A stretch of 64,000 nt of DNA from Lunularia cruciata. Taxonomy: Eukaryota > Streptophyta > Marchantiopsida > Lunulariales > Lunulariaceae. The notes under the pieces were generated by a model. It was not told the origin of the DNA, searched no databases, and worked only from the letters and a program-made list of their open reading frames with translations. Below, in pieces: positions 1-11,039 of the stretch. The DNA lies in contig OX419756.1 of the NCBI GenBank assembly GCA_948567375.1, forward strand, positions 54,042,552-54,106,551, written 5' to 3'. Each line of letters begins with the position of its first letter. Position 1 is the first letter of the stretch. A program made the translations under genes and the position numbers.

Positions 1-143
1 AGAGTAAGTGTTGTCCACCTGTTGTTTTGTCTCTTTACTTGAATCTCCTTATCGCCGTCGAGTAATCTATTTTCGACTTAACTTTAGTCATTGTGGTCGC
101 TAAGTGATATGCAGCTGAGCTTTCCCTTCTATGCCAAACGCAG

Positions 144-1721
144 GACGCAAAGGAAGAAGAAGAAGGAGAAGAATCAGAGGAAGAGTCAGAGGAGGAGGAG
201 TCTTCCGGAGACGAGGGTGCAGTAAGTGAACGTTCCATTTCCATCTACTTGAAAAGTTTTTCAATGGGAGTTTAACGCAGAGGATCTGATCCAAGAATTA
301 TATATATTGCTTTCATTTGAATCGGACTATATTTCTACTTTTCGCATTCCTGCAGAAGAAGAAGGGAGCACAAGGAGTCATTGAAATTGAGAACCCTAAT
401 TTAGTGAAAGCGAAAAACATCAAGGCTAAAGACGTGGATGTAAGTTCTGCTCTTTGTTACGTATCCTCAACTGGAGCTACTGTGATCCTGGTTTTCAGGA
501 GTTTCGTTGTATCTTGCTGGTGTAGCTGTGATGGATTTCTCACACGATTCTTCTCAGCACTTTCTAGTGGATGCTCTCTACTGTTGCTTTTCTAACAATG
601 CTTTCAAGCTTTAAACTCCATCCTCTAGATGAAGTGGCCCTCACTTGTTTCGGTAAACGTTTGATACCGGTAGAATGGTTGATTGCGCCGCTGACTTGCT
701 TATTTATGATGTGTCGTCTTGGAGCAGCTCGACAGACCTGCCGAGCTGTCAAGAAGAGAGCGGTAGGTTCTGCATTTCTTCATCATTGATTTCAACGTGG
801 TTATGGTATCAAGGGTCTGACCGTAGCAAGTTGCCGTGAAATTTTGTTGCTATAAGCTGGGTCTGCTCCTCCCAGCCATGAGACATTTATATTCTCATGG
901 CATCAAGTTCGAGCAATATTTATAAGAAAATGTTGTAATATCACAGGGAGGAGCTGGAAAAGCAACGCGCTCATGAACGCTATTTGAAGCTTCAGGAGCA
1001 GGGGAAGACAGAACAATCTAAGAAAGATCTCGGTGAGTTATTTGCATGTCTTACACGGAATGTTCACAAAGGAGAGGTAGATTTTGTGCACAACTAGGAC
1101 GTTAACCGCTAAAGTAGCTAGAGCAGGATCTGTCCAAGTTAAGTTCAGTGGCAGTAGCAATTATTATATCAAAGATTAGCTTGAGCCCCGAGCTGTTAGC
1201 TTCAAACAGGAGTTCGTTATATGATTCTCTTTTTCGGTGCAGAACGACTAGCTCTTATAAGGCAGCAACGAGTGGAGGCTCAAAAGAAGCGAGAGGAGGA
1301 GAAAGCAGGTAAATGATCTTTCTTAGTTCTTTACCCGAACGTCGAAGCTACTTTCCTTCTACGATGTGAGCAGCAGAAACAATTTCCACCAAAAGTCCCT
1401 TTGTCAACGTGATCGTTTCACCTGAGAATGCTTTGGGTTTTACCATAATTTACGGTGAAGCACAGAGGCTTATTATGATCTAGGGTCAACAACTAAGACA
1501 ATCGCTGATGGTGAACTAGTAAGCGTGCAAAGGGGTTTGTCCAGTAGTCTATGGAACCACTTTGCTGAACAGTGATTGAAAAGTATGGAGCTGAAGTGAC
1601 ACCATCTCATACCTTGAATTAGTTTGCTCCAAATCGCTTAAATGCTTTACTCTTACGGATGGTGTAAATATGCCTTGGTACGACAGCTAAGGAGGCCAAG
1701 AAGGCGGATGCCCGGAAGTGA
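144..1721 (+). CDS. 28 kDa heat- and acid-stable phosphoprotein (HASPP28/PDAP1 family), 5'-partial, six exons visible
   Basis: Exons inferred from reading frame and GT-AG borders: 144-221, 356-439, 728-762, 947-1032, 1243-1308 and 1687-1721 with stop TGA. Together they give 127 codons that join in phase. The first is an acidic Glu/Ser tract; then come KKKGAQGVIEIENPN, the short ELSRRER exon, EELEKQRAHERY and KLQEQGKTEQSKKDL, and a Lys/Glu-rich end finishing in KKADARK. This order matches the plant PDAP1/HASPP28 family as I remember it, including the acidic run before KKKGA and the basic C-terminus. The family is small, charged, coiled and phosphorylated; its molecular role in plants is not well established. 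The N-terminus lies left of the window. Bases 1-3 followed by GTAAGT at 4-9 could be the end of the previous exon. No lesion was seen, so this looks like an intact host gene. Confidence 0.88.
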
Positions 1722-2981
1722 GTGTGCTGACTGGAGGACCACCGCCGGGATATTGCCACACGTCGACGACTGTTTATCAACATGTCCCTCCACTTTGTAC
1801 TATGAGTTCTTCTTCATTTAAGTTTTACAAAATTCATTTTGGGTTGTGGCCTCGGTAGCCATAATTTTGCTGGTACGCCCCTTCCTTAGTCCTGCTCAAT
1901 TATAGTTGCTCACGCTCTTGGGCAGTTCGTGGTGGTCACTTACTGGCAGAAGAGGCCATAGTATCCAACGTGTTCAGGTTTTTATTCTGGTCTCTATCCC
2001 AACCTGTGGGTACCTACAGTGGATCCTCGTCCCCACTCAAGAGGTGCTGTGTAAAGTTCTCTAATCGATTTTGAGATCGTTTTGTGCTGAATGTCGAACA
2101 GTTTTACTTAAACTTTCAATCTTGAAAGTACCTTGATCTCATACCTTGGGCATTTCTATATGTTTTCGGCTTCTTGTTTATAATGTTTACTTGTTGGAAT
2201 TTCGAGCAGTAGCAACTACGATTTCTTACCTTCAATCCCTGCACTCCTTTCACCTAGAGAAATCGAAGGTGAGAACCAGATTGTGTGGCCTGAAGAACCC
2301 GGCGAACTAAGTGCGCAATTAGACTGCCTTCTCTGATTTGTGATATAAAGTGAGAGTTTCCCTCACCACTCGAAAGTGGAGTAGCCGGGTATCTCGTCGA
2401 CTGTGAAGAATTTCTCCGAGCTTGATTCTTCTAAAGGAATCTAAGATGAACCCTAATATATGCGCATTCTCTGGTAGCATTTCAGGGAAGGCGCAGTTCC
2501 ATTGCTGCCCAGGTCTCTGGACGGAGAGTACACTCTTCCTCGATTCACTACATTCGATGCCAAAGTATTCTCCGAACGAAAAAACTGCAAATTTATAATT
2601 TTATCCAGTGTCAAGTGAGGAATGACTAATGTAAGTAAACAGTCATCTTCAATTCGTATGTTTCCTCAGACACTGGGTCCGAGTTGGCAATGTTTCCAAG
2701 ATCCATCGCCGTTCTTCCGCTAAAGATACAACTGCTGGAAGATGATGACCAGCAGAAGTTTCGATACCATCCTCTGTCCCTCGAACAGACTGTTTAAAAA
2801 TAAATTTAACTTCACTAAAAGTGTCATTAGGAATGTCATTTACCTGAAAAGGATAAGGAACCACCAGTACTATAGAAACATGGAAAGTAAACTACTGAAT
2901 TGTACAATTTCAGTTCGTGAGTATTATCTGGTGACCAGTCTGTTCACACTTAGAAAAATTTATTTAACTCCAAAGTGAGAC
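1722..2981. other. 3' flank of the HASPP28-like gene; no further gene seen
   Basis: The stretch after the stop codon probably holds the 3' UTR and intergenic DNA. Only short overlapping open frames on both strands occur around 2650-2980. They have no recognisable motif and no plausible splice partners. I see no RNA gene here. Confidence 0.5.
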
Positions 2982-4179
2982 GTATTAAGGTGTTTCAAAA
3001 CTCCTGTTTTCACCTCCCGCACCAAGATTAATGGAGGGTTGTTGAAAATTCTAAAGTACACCAAATCAGGTAGCTCAAATTGTTATGGAAGGTCCCTTGT
3101 TCCCGTAGAAGTTTTAAGGGGATTGGAAATGTCTCCCGTGGAAATTTATGGTTCTAGGGTGCTTGCAGGTGTTCCCGGATTGGAGGATCGGGAGAGTGTG
3201 GAGACTAGAGAGAGAGGAGGGAGAGATGTGAGAGGAAAGATCCATATGTTATGAGTGCTCTTTAGCATATAGCACTTGAGTGAATAGTTGATTTTGTTCA
3301 TGGTTCAATTTAGGTTCCATTGGTATTTAGATTGAAGACTATGGAAAATTGAGTAGAAAGTTATGAATATTTTTAGGTTTTTAAAAGTTTAGAGTGATTT
3401 GGATACATTGAGAGTGATGGGTTGTGAATTTTTATTTCTAATCTCTTGGTTTTCATTATTAAATTCAATGGGGATTTAGTTTGAAAACCTTGAGAATAGA
3501 ATTTGAAAATTATAAGAGTTTATAGATTTTAGAGTTTGGAGAGAGATTGTATTTTTTTATGTGAGTTGGGATGTGAAAGGTTATGGTTTTGTAGATTCGA
3601 GGAAATATGGAGGAGCACATCATGTGTTACTATTGTTATTCTTGTGCTAGCCATGGCTACATCTTCCCCTGTGGAGCTATCTAGATCGACTTGAGATACA
3701 CCATATCCGGTATGTCATCGACGCTTTATCACACAAAGGGTAAAGATCCATGTGGGAAGGATGTATAAGGACTATGATTGGACCACTTGGGATGTACACA
3801 TGAGACGAGTGGCCACACCCCACCGCAGTGACACTCGGGATTACTCATGCGTCTTCTATCCTTTCGTTGACCATTCTAGAGATATCAATCGAGTCGTGTG
3901 AGTGGTTAGCTTCTCAAGTAGGTTACGTTTAGAGTTATTTGTGACTAGTTTTCCATGTCCACATCTATTCCATAGGTTACCCCGCACACTCCATGATGAG
4001 GTTAGACAGGCTTTTCGCCTACCATTTGATCGTCTGGCATGTGATCCCTTGGATGAGTTAGCATGGTTCTTATTCCTCTTACTCCCTCGATGGTGTCTTC
4101 GTTATACTAGAAGGGGGCGTGCGGGGCATAGAGAGGTGGCTACTAGTTTTTGTTAATTTTGAGCAAGAGATTGGGTTAC

Positions 4180-5450
4180 CTTTCAAGAGGTGTCTATTAG
4201 AGCTTCGTGCTTTAGGAGATAGGTTTTGCCACAAGATACCATAGACTCCACTCGATTATGACGGTGTAGGACATTAGGTCAGGTAGAAGAGTTTAGTAGA
4301 GCAGCATGAGCGTTACACCCTTTGTCTATGGCTACTCCTACTGATAAGACTATCTCTTCCCTACTCTCACTACATCCTATGGCAATAGAGGGACTACCAC
4401 TAGAGGTCTTAGATTATCAACCAGAGCAACCTTTATGTCTTGATAGGTCGCTTTTTGCACAAGCATTGTGCACTCCTCCTCGCCTTTCCTCATGAGGCTT
4501 GTCAAGGATGGTTTATGAGCACCTTAGAGATTACTTTTAGGAAGATGATCCTTCTAGTGATTTTATCGAGTTGTTTTAGGTGACTATGGTAGTAGCGAGA
4601 CAAGACATTGCTATGTCTGTTAGTCGGGTGTTAGGTGTTAGTCTACTTCTCGTGATGAAAAAGAGAGGGGGGGGGGGGGGGCATTAGACTAATTGATATT
4701 AGAGAGATCTTTTTGCATTTGGTCAATTCTACCATTGTCCTTTAGCAACCATTCTCACTTTTGACAACACCTATGTCCACATCAGTTTAGAGTAGCTACA
4801 CCTAGAGGATGTGAGGCTATATCTCTAGGCATTAGAGCACTTCTGGATATTGATCTGGAGTGGGTCGTCCTACAGGTGGATGTTGAAAACTTTTTTAATA
4901 GTGTCTCACATGCATCCATCTTTGAGAGCTTAGGGAGGTTGAGGATCCTTGGCGAGTCTTATTCTTTTTGTGCGATCTTTTTATGGCTCTCCTGCATACT
5001 ACCAGCACGATTGTTCACAAGAAGGAGTCACCGTCTTGGAGTCAACTATTGGTACACATCAAGGAGATCCTTAAGGATGACCTTTATTTGCCATGGCTCA
5101 CTTTAGAGCTCTCTTATCTACTACTTTGGTCATGCTAGGTTGTGTATTCACTCCATGGCAGATGATACATAAATTGTGGGCCCTGTAGATTAGATTAGAC
5201 AGACCTTTGATCACTTGACTACATAGCTACATCTAGTTGGCTTGAGAGTCAAGGTGTCAAAGTGCAGGGCATGGTCCCCTTTAGGTATCTCTCTCCGCCC
5301 TGAGCTTCTAGAGGGATGTATCACATCTACATATGGATTACGTGTTCTTGGAGTGTCGGTAGGATTTTGTCACAAGCTTCTTAAACGATGCTCTTGCAAA
5401 GGATGTTCTCCATGTGGATAACTTTCCGTTATTAGGAGATCCATAGGTGG
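4180..5450 (+). pseudogene. Decayed reverse transcriptase region of copy A
   Basis: In shifting frames one can read LGQ-E-FSRAA, then VVLQVDVENFFNSVSH (the RT block with its first catalytic Asp), then a QG-DP-like block and a decayed ADD-like box near 5155-5170. The same blocks are clearer in copy B (HQGDPLGSPLF, FPSLVDDTHIVG) and C2 (LADDTHIVG). RT function is established for these boxes; this copy is broken by several indels and by a 15-base G run at 4667-4681. It cannot encode an active enzyme. Confidence 0.65.
4667..4681 (+). repeat. 15-base poly-G run inside copy A
   Basis: An uninterrupted run of 15 G. At the corresponding place the other copies have short mixed purines, so the run arose after insertion and breaks the RT frame. 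Confidence 0.9.
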
Positions 5451-6298
5451 CATTTGGTATACTCTTCTTGAGTATTGCTCATCAACCGACGTACCTCATA
5501 CACACAATTTCCCCCTCCTTGTCCTTCCTATCACATCTGAGAGCTTTTGATAAGAGGATTATGGGAGTCTTTGGTGATATTATTGGACCAAGGACTTTTG
5601 AGTGTGTTATAGGGGATTTGGCACATAGACAAACAACTTTGCTGATCTTGTGTGGAAGGGTCAACTTACTATCTATGGACGAGACAACATTTATAGCATT
5701 TTGGGTAGTTGGGTTCTCTCGGCACCCTAACTTTCCTTTGGTTTTGTGGTTGTTGATAGGTTGGTTTTGAAGACTTATGTGGCAGAGGTGGAAGAGGGAT
5801 CCTATTCTCTTCAAATGTTATTGGGGCAGATGAGAAATATTCTTTCTCCACAGGCATGAGAGGACTTTCCATCTTTTGCTTCACTATCATCAGATTGGAC
5901 TAGAGTCTTCCTTGATGGAGCGACAGTGTTAGCATACATTACATACTCTCTTAGTTGACTTGTCCATTCCTTAGGCTACTAGAGCACATCTTTGCTCTTG
6001 CTCCAACATGGGTGCAGGCTCTTGGATCCTAGCTCGACCTTGCATTAGGGCATTTTGACTTGCATCAGCTACTTTCTCTACAACAATGAGATTTTGCGTA
6101 GGTTTGGTCCACCCATCTACATCTTCATTACTCACTTATGAGTGTGGTTCTACACTAGATGCAATAGCAGTCCGTATGACACGGTGTTCTTCTAGAAGAC
6201 AGAGGATAGCTACCCATGATACTATTAGGGACATAGTGTTTGCTATGGCACAAGAGAGTGGATACTTGGTTTGGAGGGAGCATTCATATGCTTTGTAG

Positions 6299-6850
6299 AT
6301 GACATGTGTTAGGGCAGATTTATACTTGGTCCAAGATGATCAAATGACAATAGCGGATGTTGTGGTTACGGACCCTACGCGAGACAAAATTTTGGAGGGA
6401 GTGATTACCCATCCCCCTAGATGGGCAGCAAGTGCAACAACAGGTCGTAAGGTCTCCAAGTATAGGAGCATGCAGCAAGGTCACCTCTTTGTCCCTCTAG
6501 TCTTGAAGTTATATGGAGCGATGGACACGGCGTTCGACACATTTGTCAGGGAGTGCGCGAGAGCTTATCATGTTAGGCACCAGGGAGTACCACTCTCCTT
6601 CTCCTACTTTGTAGCATATTTTAGGCAACATGTGTCCATTGCTCTACATAGGGCAGTGATTGGTGCATTCTATAGGAGAGCAATCATACTAGGTGATGCT
6701 TCTTTGGATGCCTTAGGTGTAGTAGGGCAGATTTCTCATATAGACTCTATTGGGGCCAAGTCCCATTTTACCTTTTTTGTCTCTCCCTTGTACGGCTTGA
6801 TGGGGTCTTCCCATCCTTTGTGTTCTCTACATGGTTGCCTTTTTCTTTAA
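6299..6850 (+). pseudogene. Restriction-like endonuclease-type C-terminal domain of copy A (183-codon open frame)
   Basis: The frame reads RADLYLVQDDQ...IADVVVTDPT, then GRKVSKY, then FVPLVLKLYGAMDTAFDTF. The first part fits the (K/R/P)xD...D pattern of the PD-(D/E)xK-fold endonuclease found at the C-terminus of R2/CRE/HERO-like non-LTR elements, with a downstream Lys. Just upstream in the same element (about 6118-6230) lies a CxC...HxxxC finger followed by an R...HD pair; the finger's His is changed to Arg in this copy. In the family this nuclease nicks the target and primes reverse transcription. The nuclease frame is open, but the upstream RT is broken. Assignment rests on motif spacing alone. 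Confidence 0.55.
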
Positions 6851-8016
6851 GTATTAAGCACTTAGTAATTATGTCATTATGAATTTGATTAAAGATTTCA
6901 AATTTGAAATTAAAAGAAGTTCAGTTGGTATCTAGGAACCCATGAGCCTTTCTCTTTCACAAAACACATAAGCAACTTGGGTTAGAGTGGTCTAACTTTG
7001 CCATTTGTAAACAATACTTGTTAAGAAATGTGTGTCTAGCTTCGCAAAGAGTGTTGCTCGAGGGTATGTAGTGGGTCAAGCTTTGTCAAATGAGCCGAAG
7101 TAATGTAGTTTCTCCAAGAGTGTTGGCTTGAGAGTCCAATGCTTTGTGCTTGGAACAAGAGTAGTCTAGTAGTCTTGCTCTTTCCGAATGTTGCTTTGCT
7201 GCAAATAGTTGTCCATATAATTCTATTGAGAGTAGCCAAACAAAGAAATTAGAAAGAAGATTGAAATTTCAAGACAAGAAGTGAGTATTTGGTATTCAAA
7301 CTGAGAGAAAGTTCAATGAATAAGAAGTTAGCAAGAGAGGAAATTGGGTTGATTTGATTTTTTCTGAGTAAATTGGACTGATATTCTATGCAAGAAGTTG
7401 GGTATCAATAGAGAAATCAAGTAAGAGCCCTAGTTGGATATTTTGCACCCGGATTAGTATGGATGAAAGAGAGAAGATAAATCAAGAGAGTGGAGGACTA
7501 TCAAGCAAGAGCTTGTGTAGTGTAACCTTAGAGGAACATAACAAAGATAGCCATTGTGACAATTATCAAATAGATAGTGTGTCAATTGTCCATTTGGTTA
7601 TCAATATGCCTTGCACTAACAATCAACAACAGTTGACCAGTGAATTAAAGAGAGGGATGCGCTTGCAAGTTGTGGAGTGGCAAGGTGAACTATACATGAA
7701 CTAGAATGGAAAGGTGAGTGTGACATGGAGTTAGACATGGGCATTGATGGATTATGAGAAGAGCTCCATAACCTATATGAACAAGAATAGGACTTAGATG
7801 ATCCAATTGAGATTGTTTGGAAATGCTTACTAATGTGGTGGGACTTTGCTTATTCTTTAAGATATATGTTAGAAAAATGGCCATGGTGGATACGAATAAG
7901 AATAGTGAGTTTGTCTCTCAATTATTCATAAATATAAAACCATTTCATATTTAAACAATTGATGAAGATGGATGTATATTCATTTTATACATTGTTGGAA
8001 CTCATCTAAAATCATG
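6851..8016. other. AT-rich spacer between copy A and the Harbinger relic
   Basis: No gene recognised. An 81-codon frame at 7459-7704 (+) and the readable stretch after it may be the 5' part of the Harbinger element, but no motif supports this. The left end of the Harbinger element was not located. Confidence 0.35.
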
Positions 8017-8226
8017 AGGTGTTTGAGAGGGTGAGATTGGGAGGAAGCGGATTCCTATTTTAATTCAACTTGCAATAGCATATGATAGATTTGGTCCTAA
8101 TTAGAATGGAGCATGTATTATAAGGGGAATGAATTTGGGAGGTATCAATTCAGGATCTACTACAAATTTTCCTATGAGAGTTATCACCGCCATTTTATCT
8201 AACATGGTCAAGGAGGTGATGTGGCC

Positions 8227-8263
<37 letters not shown>

Positions 8264-9112
8264 TCAGAATTTGCTACAAAAGGACTTTCATGGTACGTGA
8301 GACTAGTTGATGGGACATTATTCTTATTGGCATAATGACCTAATATCAATGAGAAACTTACTTTACTAGTGAGGGGTCTTATTTGGTCAATGGACAGGTG
8401 GTATGTGATGATATGAGACACATTATACATTTCTTGGGTGTTAAGTTATTTTTTTATAGCTATTGGAATTTCTACTATTTTTTCATTTTAAATTTTGGAT
8501 ACATTTGTATGGTTGAACAATTTTTTTCTCATTTCAAATTTTGTATAATTTTTGGTGGTTGAGTTCATGTTCACAAGTAAATTTGTGTGTAGGGATGCTT
8601 GGTTCTTGCCATGATATGACATGTCTTCAAAAATCTCCTCTGTTGAGAGATTTGAACCATTAAGGAGCCAATGCCTCATTCAAACATCAACAATACATGT
8701 TAGGTGATTTGAGTTATACTTCTATGAGCCACTTGGTACTATCATTTAAAGTGCAGTGCATCCCAGATAGAATAGATTTCAATAAATGTTTAGCAAGCAC
8801 CAGGGTAGTCAATGAGCATTGTATAGGAATTTTAAAGAGCATATGGTATTTGTTATGTGAGCCAAGGGTACAATTGAAAAGTAAACCTAAGGAGAATAAA
8901 TATCTATTGAGGTAGATCAGTACTTGTATTATTTTACATAATTTTCTTATTTAAAGAAGACATATGTGGGAAAAAGGACATGAATCAGTTCAGAAAGAGG
9001 AAATGGAAGTAGATGAAATTCTAGAGTTCCATGTTCAAGCTAGCCAAAATAGAGAAGAGAGAAGAGAAGTTGTGATGAATACATATTTAGCCTTTAATAG
9101 ACCTGTAAGTTT
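8017..9112 (+). pseudogene. PIF/Harbinger transposase, decayed
   Basis: Reading across frames, one finds in order: IPILIQLAIAYDRFG, TNFPMRVITAILSNMV then WP, GLSWYVRLVDGT (first acidic residue of the DDE triad), a decayed VNGQVVCDD-like block near 8380-8420, YMLGDLSYTSMSHLV (second Asp), RVVNEHCIGILK (Glu), and CIILHNFLI near 8925-8950. This order and spacing match HARBI1-like transposases (DDE superfamily), which cut and paste DNA with a Myb-like partner. The frame is broken by several stops, shifts and a GA microsatellite at 8231-8261. The likely partner lies at 14467-15832 on the other strand, 5 kb away instead of adjacent. Confidence 0.78.
8231..8261. repeat. (GA)15 microsatellite
   Basis: A pure GA run inside the transposase relic, between the WPY and ISEF parts of the reading frame. 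It adds a run of Arg/Glu codons in the frame that reads through it. Confidence 0.95.
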
Positions 9113-9330
9113 TATAAACCATGGATAAATATATCCATTTGTAATATGCCTATTAAAAAAATATTGTATTATCTCTACGGAAGTGCTCTACTAGTGCCTT
9201 GGACATGGAAGAAGTTAAAGGATGTTTGCATGAGATGGAAAGGTGTCTTCTGGTTGGAATGGTGTATGGAAGTTCAAAAGGTGTTGGGATGAGATGGAAA
9301 ATTTTCATCGGATGGAAGGGTATCAACATT

Positions 9331-9560
9331 AAGTTAAAGGGTGAAGAGTCATAGTCATAACAACAAAGTTTTTGAGAGATTTTCAAAATTGTAATGTCAA
9401 AGATCAAGAGATGTAAAAAATTGCAATATCAAAAGGTGTTGGTATTAAGTTAAGGGTGAAGAGTCATAGTCAAAATGTCATATTTCTTCATAGATTTTTA
9501 TAATTGTAATGTCAAAGATTGAGAGATGTTCAAAATTGTAATACCAAATTTAGGAAGAAT
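9331..9560. repeat. Imperfect tandem duplication (about 115 bp unit)
   Basis: GGGTGAAGAGTCATAGTCA occurs near 9338 and again near 9452 (with small changes). TTGTAATGTCAAAGAT follows in each copy and a third time near 9550. The unit is AT-rich and noncoding. Confidence 0.7.
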
Positions 9561-9639
9561 TGTAATGTCAAAGATTTTGGGACTATTTAAAAGAGTGTTC
9601 ATTTTTTGGAATAATTAAAAAATGTACATTTTGTACTGG

Positions 9640-10230
9640 AAATGGATGTCTAGAGCCTATCAATTAAAGCCAATAATGAGAAACTAAAGCGTGAGTTTTG
9701 AATAGAGATCATAGAGACCAAAAGGAGAAGACAGTAACGAGGAAGATTTTTAAATAGAGAGACAAAGAGAGGAGACAATAACCATGTTGATTTTTTAAGA
9801 GGGACAAAGAGAGCAAGATGAGAAGATAGTGACAAGGTAGAATGTAAATCTCTGACCTCTAACAATAAGGCAAGCCAATAGAGAGCAAAATATAGAGATA
9901 GTTTTGGGGGACAAAGAGGAAGAGGGAATTCAAGGAGCAAAAGAAGAGAGAGAAGAGGTTTAGGGGTAGAAGGGAAGAGAGGAATCAAGAGGAGAGAGAT
10001 TTTTGGAGGGAAAGAGTGGAAGAGAGGAATTGAGAAGAGAGAGGTTTTTGGATGAATCATTAAGGTCTTTTGGTTTTGGTTGCAAAAATGATAAGAAACA
10101 AACCACGGGACACAAGAGGTTTTAAAAGGATTTCATATTTTGGAAGGAGAGTGACTTCAAGTGGTTCTTGGGAGATAGAGGTTTTGGAGGAAGGAGAGAG
10201 ATTTTGGAGGATTATTGGAAGGAGGTTTTG
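9640..10230. repeat. Purine-rich stretch with imperfect short repeats
   Basis: The plus strand is dominated by A and G, with repeated blocks such as AGAGAGGAAT and GAGAGGTTTTTGG. A minus-strand open frame (9650-10060) has a low-complexity Leu/Ser/Pro translation and is probably a by-product of strand asymmetry. Confidence 0.5.
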
Positions 10231-10689
10231 GAGGAATCATTGAACCCACTTTCTTTGTTTTACCAGATGAATATTGCAATTGTTTATCAAAAACTGTGGG
10301 ACATGTTGAACATGGAGGATTTCAAGGAGTGTGGATGGCTGATCAGTGACCCTTGTTCAATGGTTGATAACATGAACTTTATCAAGGGTGCTTGGTTGGA
10401 TCAGACTCAAATCTGATGATCAATGGAGTCCATTAGAGAATTGGATTTGGATTCAATGGGCTTGAAAGTTGCAATTAGATTGTATTATCCATGCTCCCAT
10501 GAAAGTAACATTTATTGAATTCATGTTTCAACTAGCAAATGGGAAAATTTTCAAATTTCATCATGCTTAAACCCCACCTCTCCAAACCTTGGCCATTATG
10601 TTCCAAAACCTGTCCTACACTTTCCTGATTTCCATGAAACCTCACTAACACCTTGGATTTCCATAGAACATTGAAACTCAACGTCATGA

Positions 10690-11000
10690 ATTTTGCAAAA
10701 CCTTTGCAACATTTTCATGATTCTTGCAAAACCAAAAAAAATCCCTAGCAAAACCCCTCAGGAAGTTAGGCCAAATCCCTAGAAAAAACCCTAGAGAAAT
10801 CCCTATACTATTGCTAAACTCTAGCAAAACCTCGTACTTCTACAGAACCCTAGCAAAACCTCTATACTTATGCAAAACCAAGAAAAACTCTAACCTTCTC
10901 CAAAACCTCCAAACCTTATGTGAAACCCTAGCAAAACTTGACACCTTAACAAAACCCTGGCAAAATTTTCACAAAACTCTCATGAGACTCGGCCAAAAAT
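10690..11000 (+). repeat. Degenerate CCCTAGCAAAAC-type repeat
   Basis: Variants of CCCTAGCAAAACC / CCTAGAAAAACC recur roughly every 15-30 bases over about 300 bp. The open frame across it (99 codons) is low-complexity and not a credible gene. The motif is a plant-telomere-like string with insertions, but no perfect CCCTAAA array is present. Confidence 0.5.
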
Positions 11001-11039
11001 CTTTTTCTCCTTGGTGTGATTAACATGTCTCAATTTGTT

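Larger units (their letters stand above)
2990..6850 (+). mobile_element. RT/restriction-like-nuclease non-LTR retrotransposon, copy A (decayed)
   Basis: This copy aligns by eye with copies B (32806-35890), C1 (38153-39025) and C2 (39499-51123 minus the inserted gypsy). Homology with C2 starts near 3181 and runs to the common 3' end near 6840 (about 3.65 kb). It has an AT-rich leader (about 3190-3890), a decayed reverse transcriptase (about 4180-5450) and a zinc-finger plus nuclease region (about 6000-6850). Many frameshifts and stops separate the readable blocks. An 8-bp match GTATTAAG at 2982-2989 and 6851-6858 could be the target-site duplication and sets the coordinates given. That pair is weaker than those of the other copies, and the true 5' end may be nearer 3181. 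Confidence 0.72.

Noticed and set aside
35-294. Minus-strand frames at the left edge
   Set aside because: They are shadows of the acidic exon of the HASPP28-like gene, with Ser/Leu low-complexity translations.
5482-5814. Minus-strand frame of 110 codons
   Set aside because: It is antisense to copy A; the homologous plus-strand text recurs in copies B and C2, so the coding strand is plus.
9650-10060. Minus-strand frame of 136 codons
   Set aside because: Leu/Ser/Pro-rich translation of a purine-rich tract; no domain and composition explains the lack of stops.
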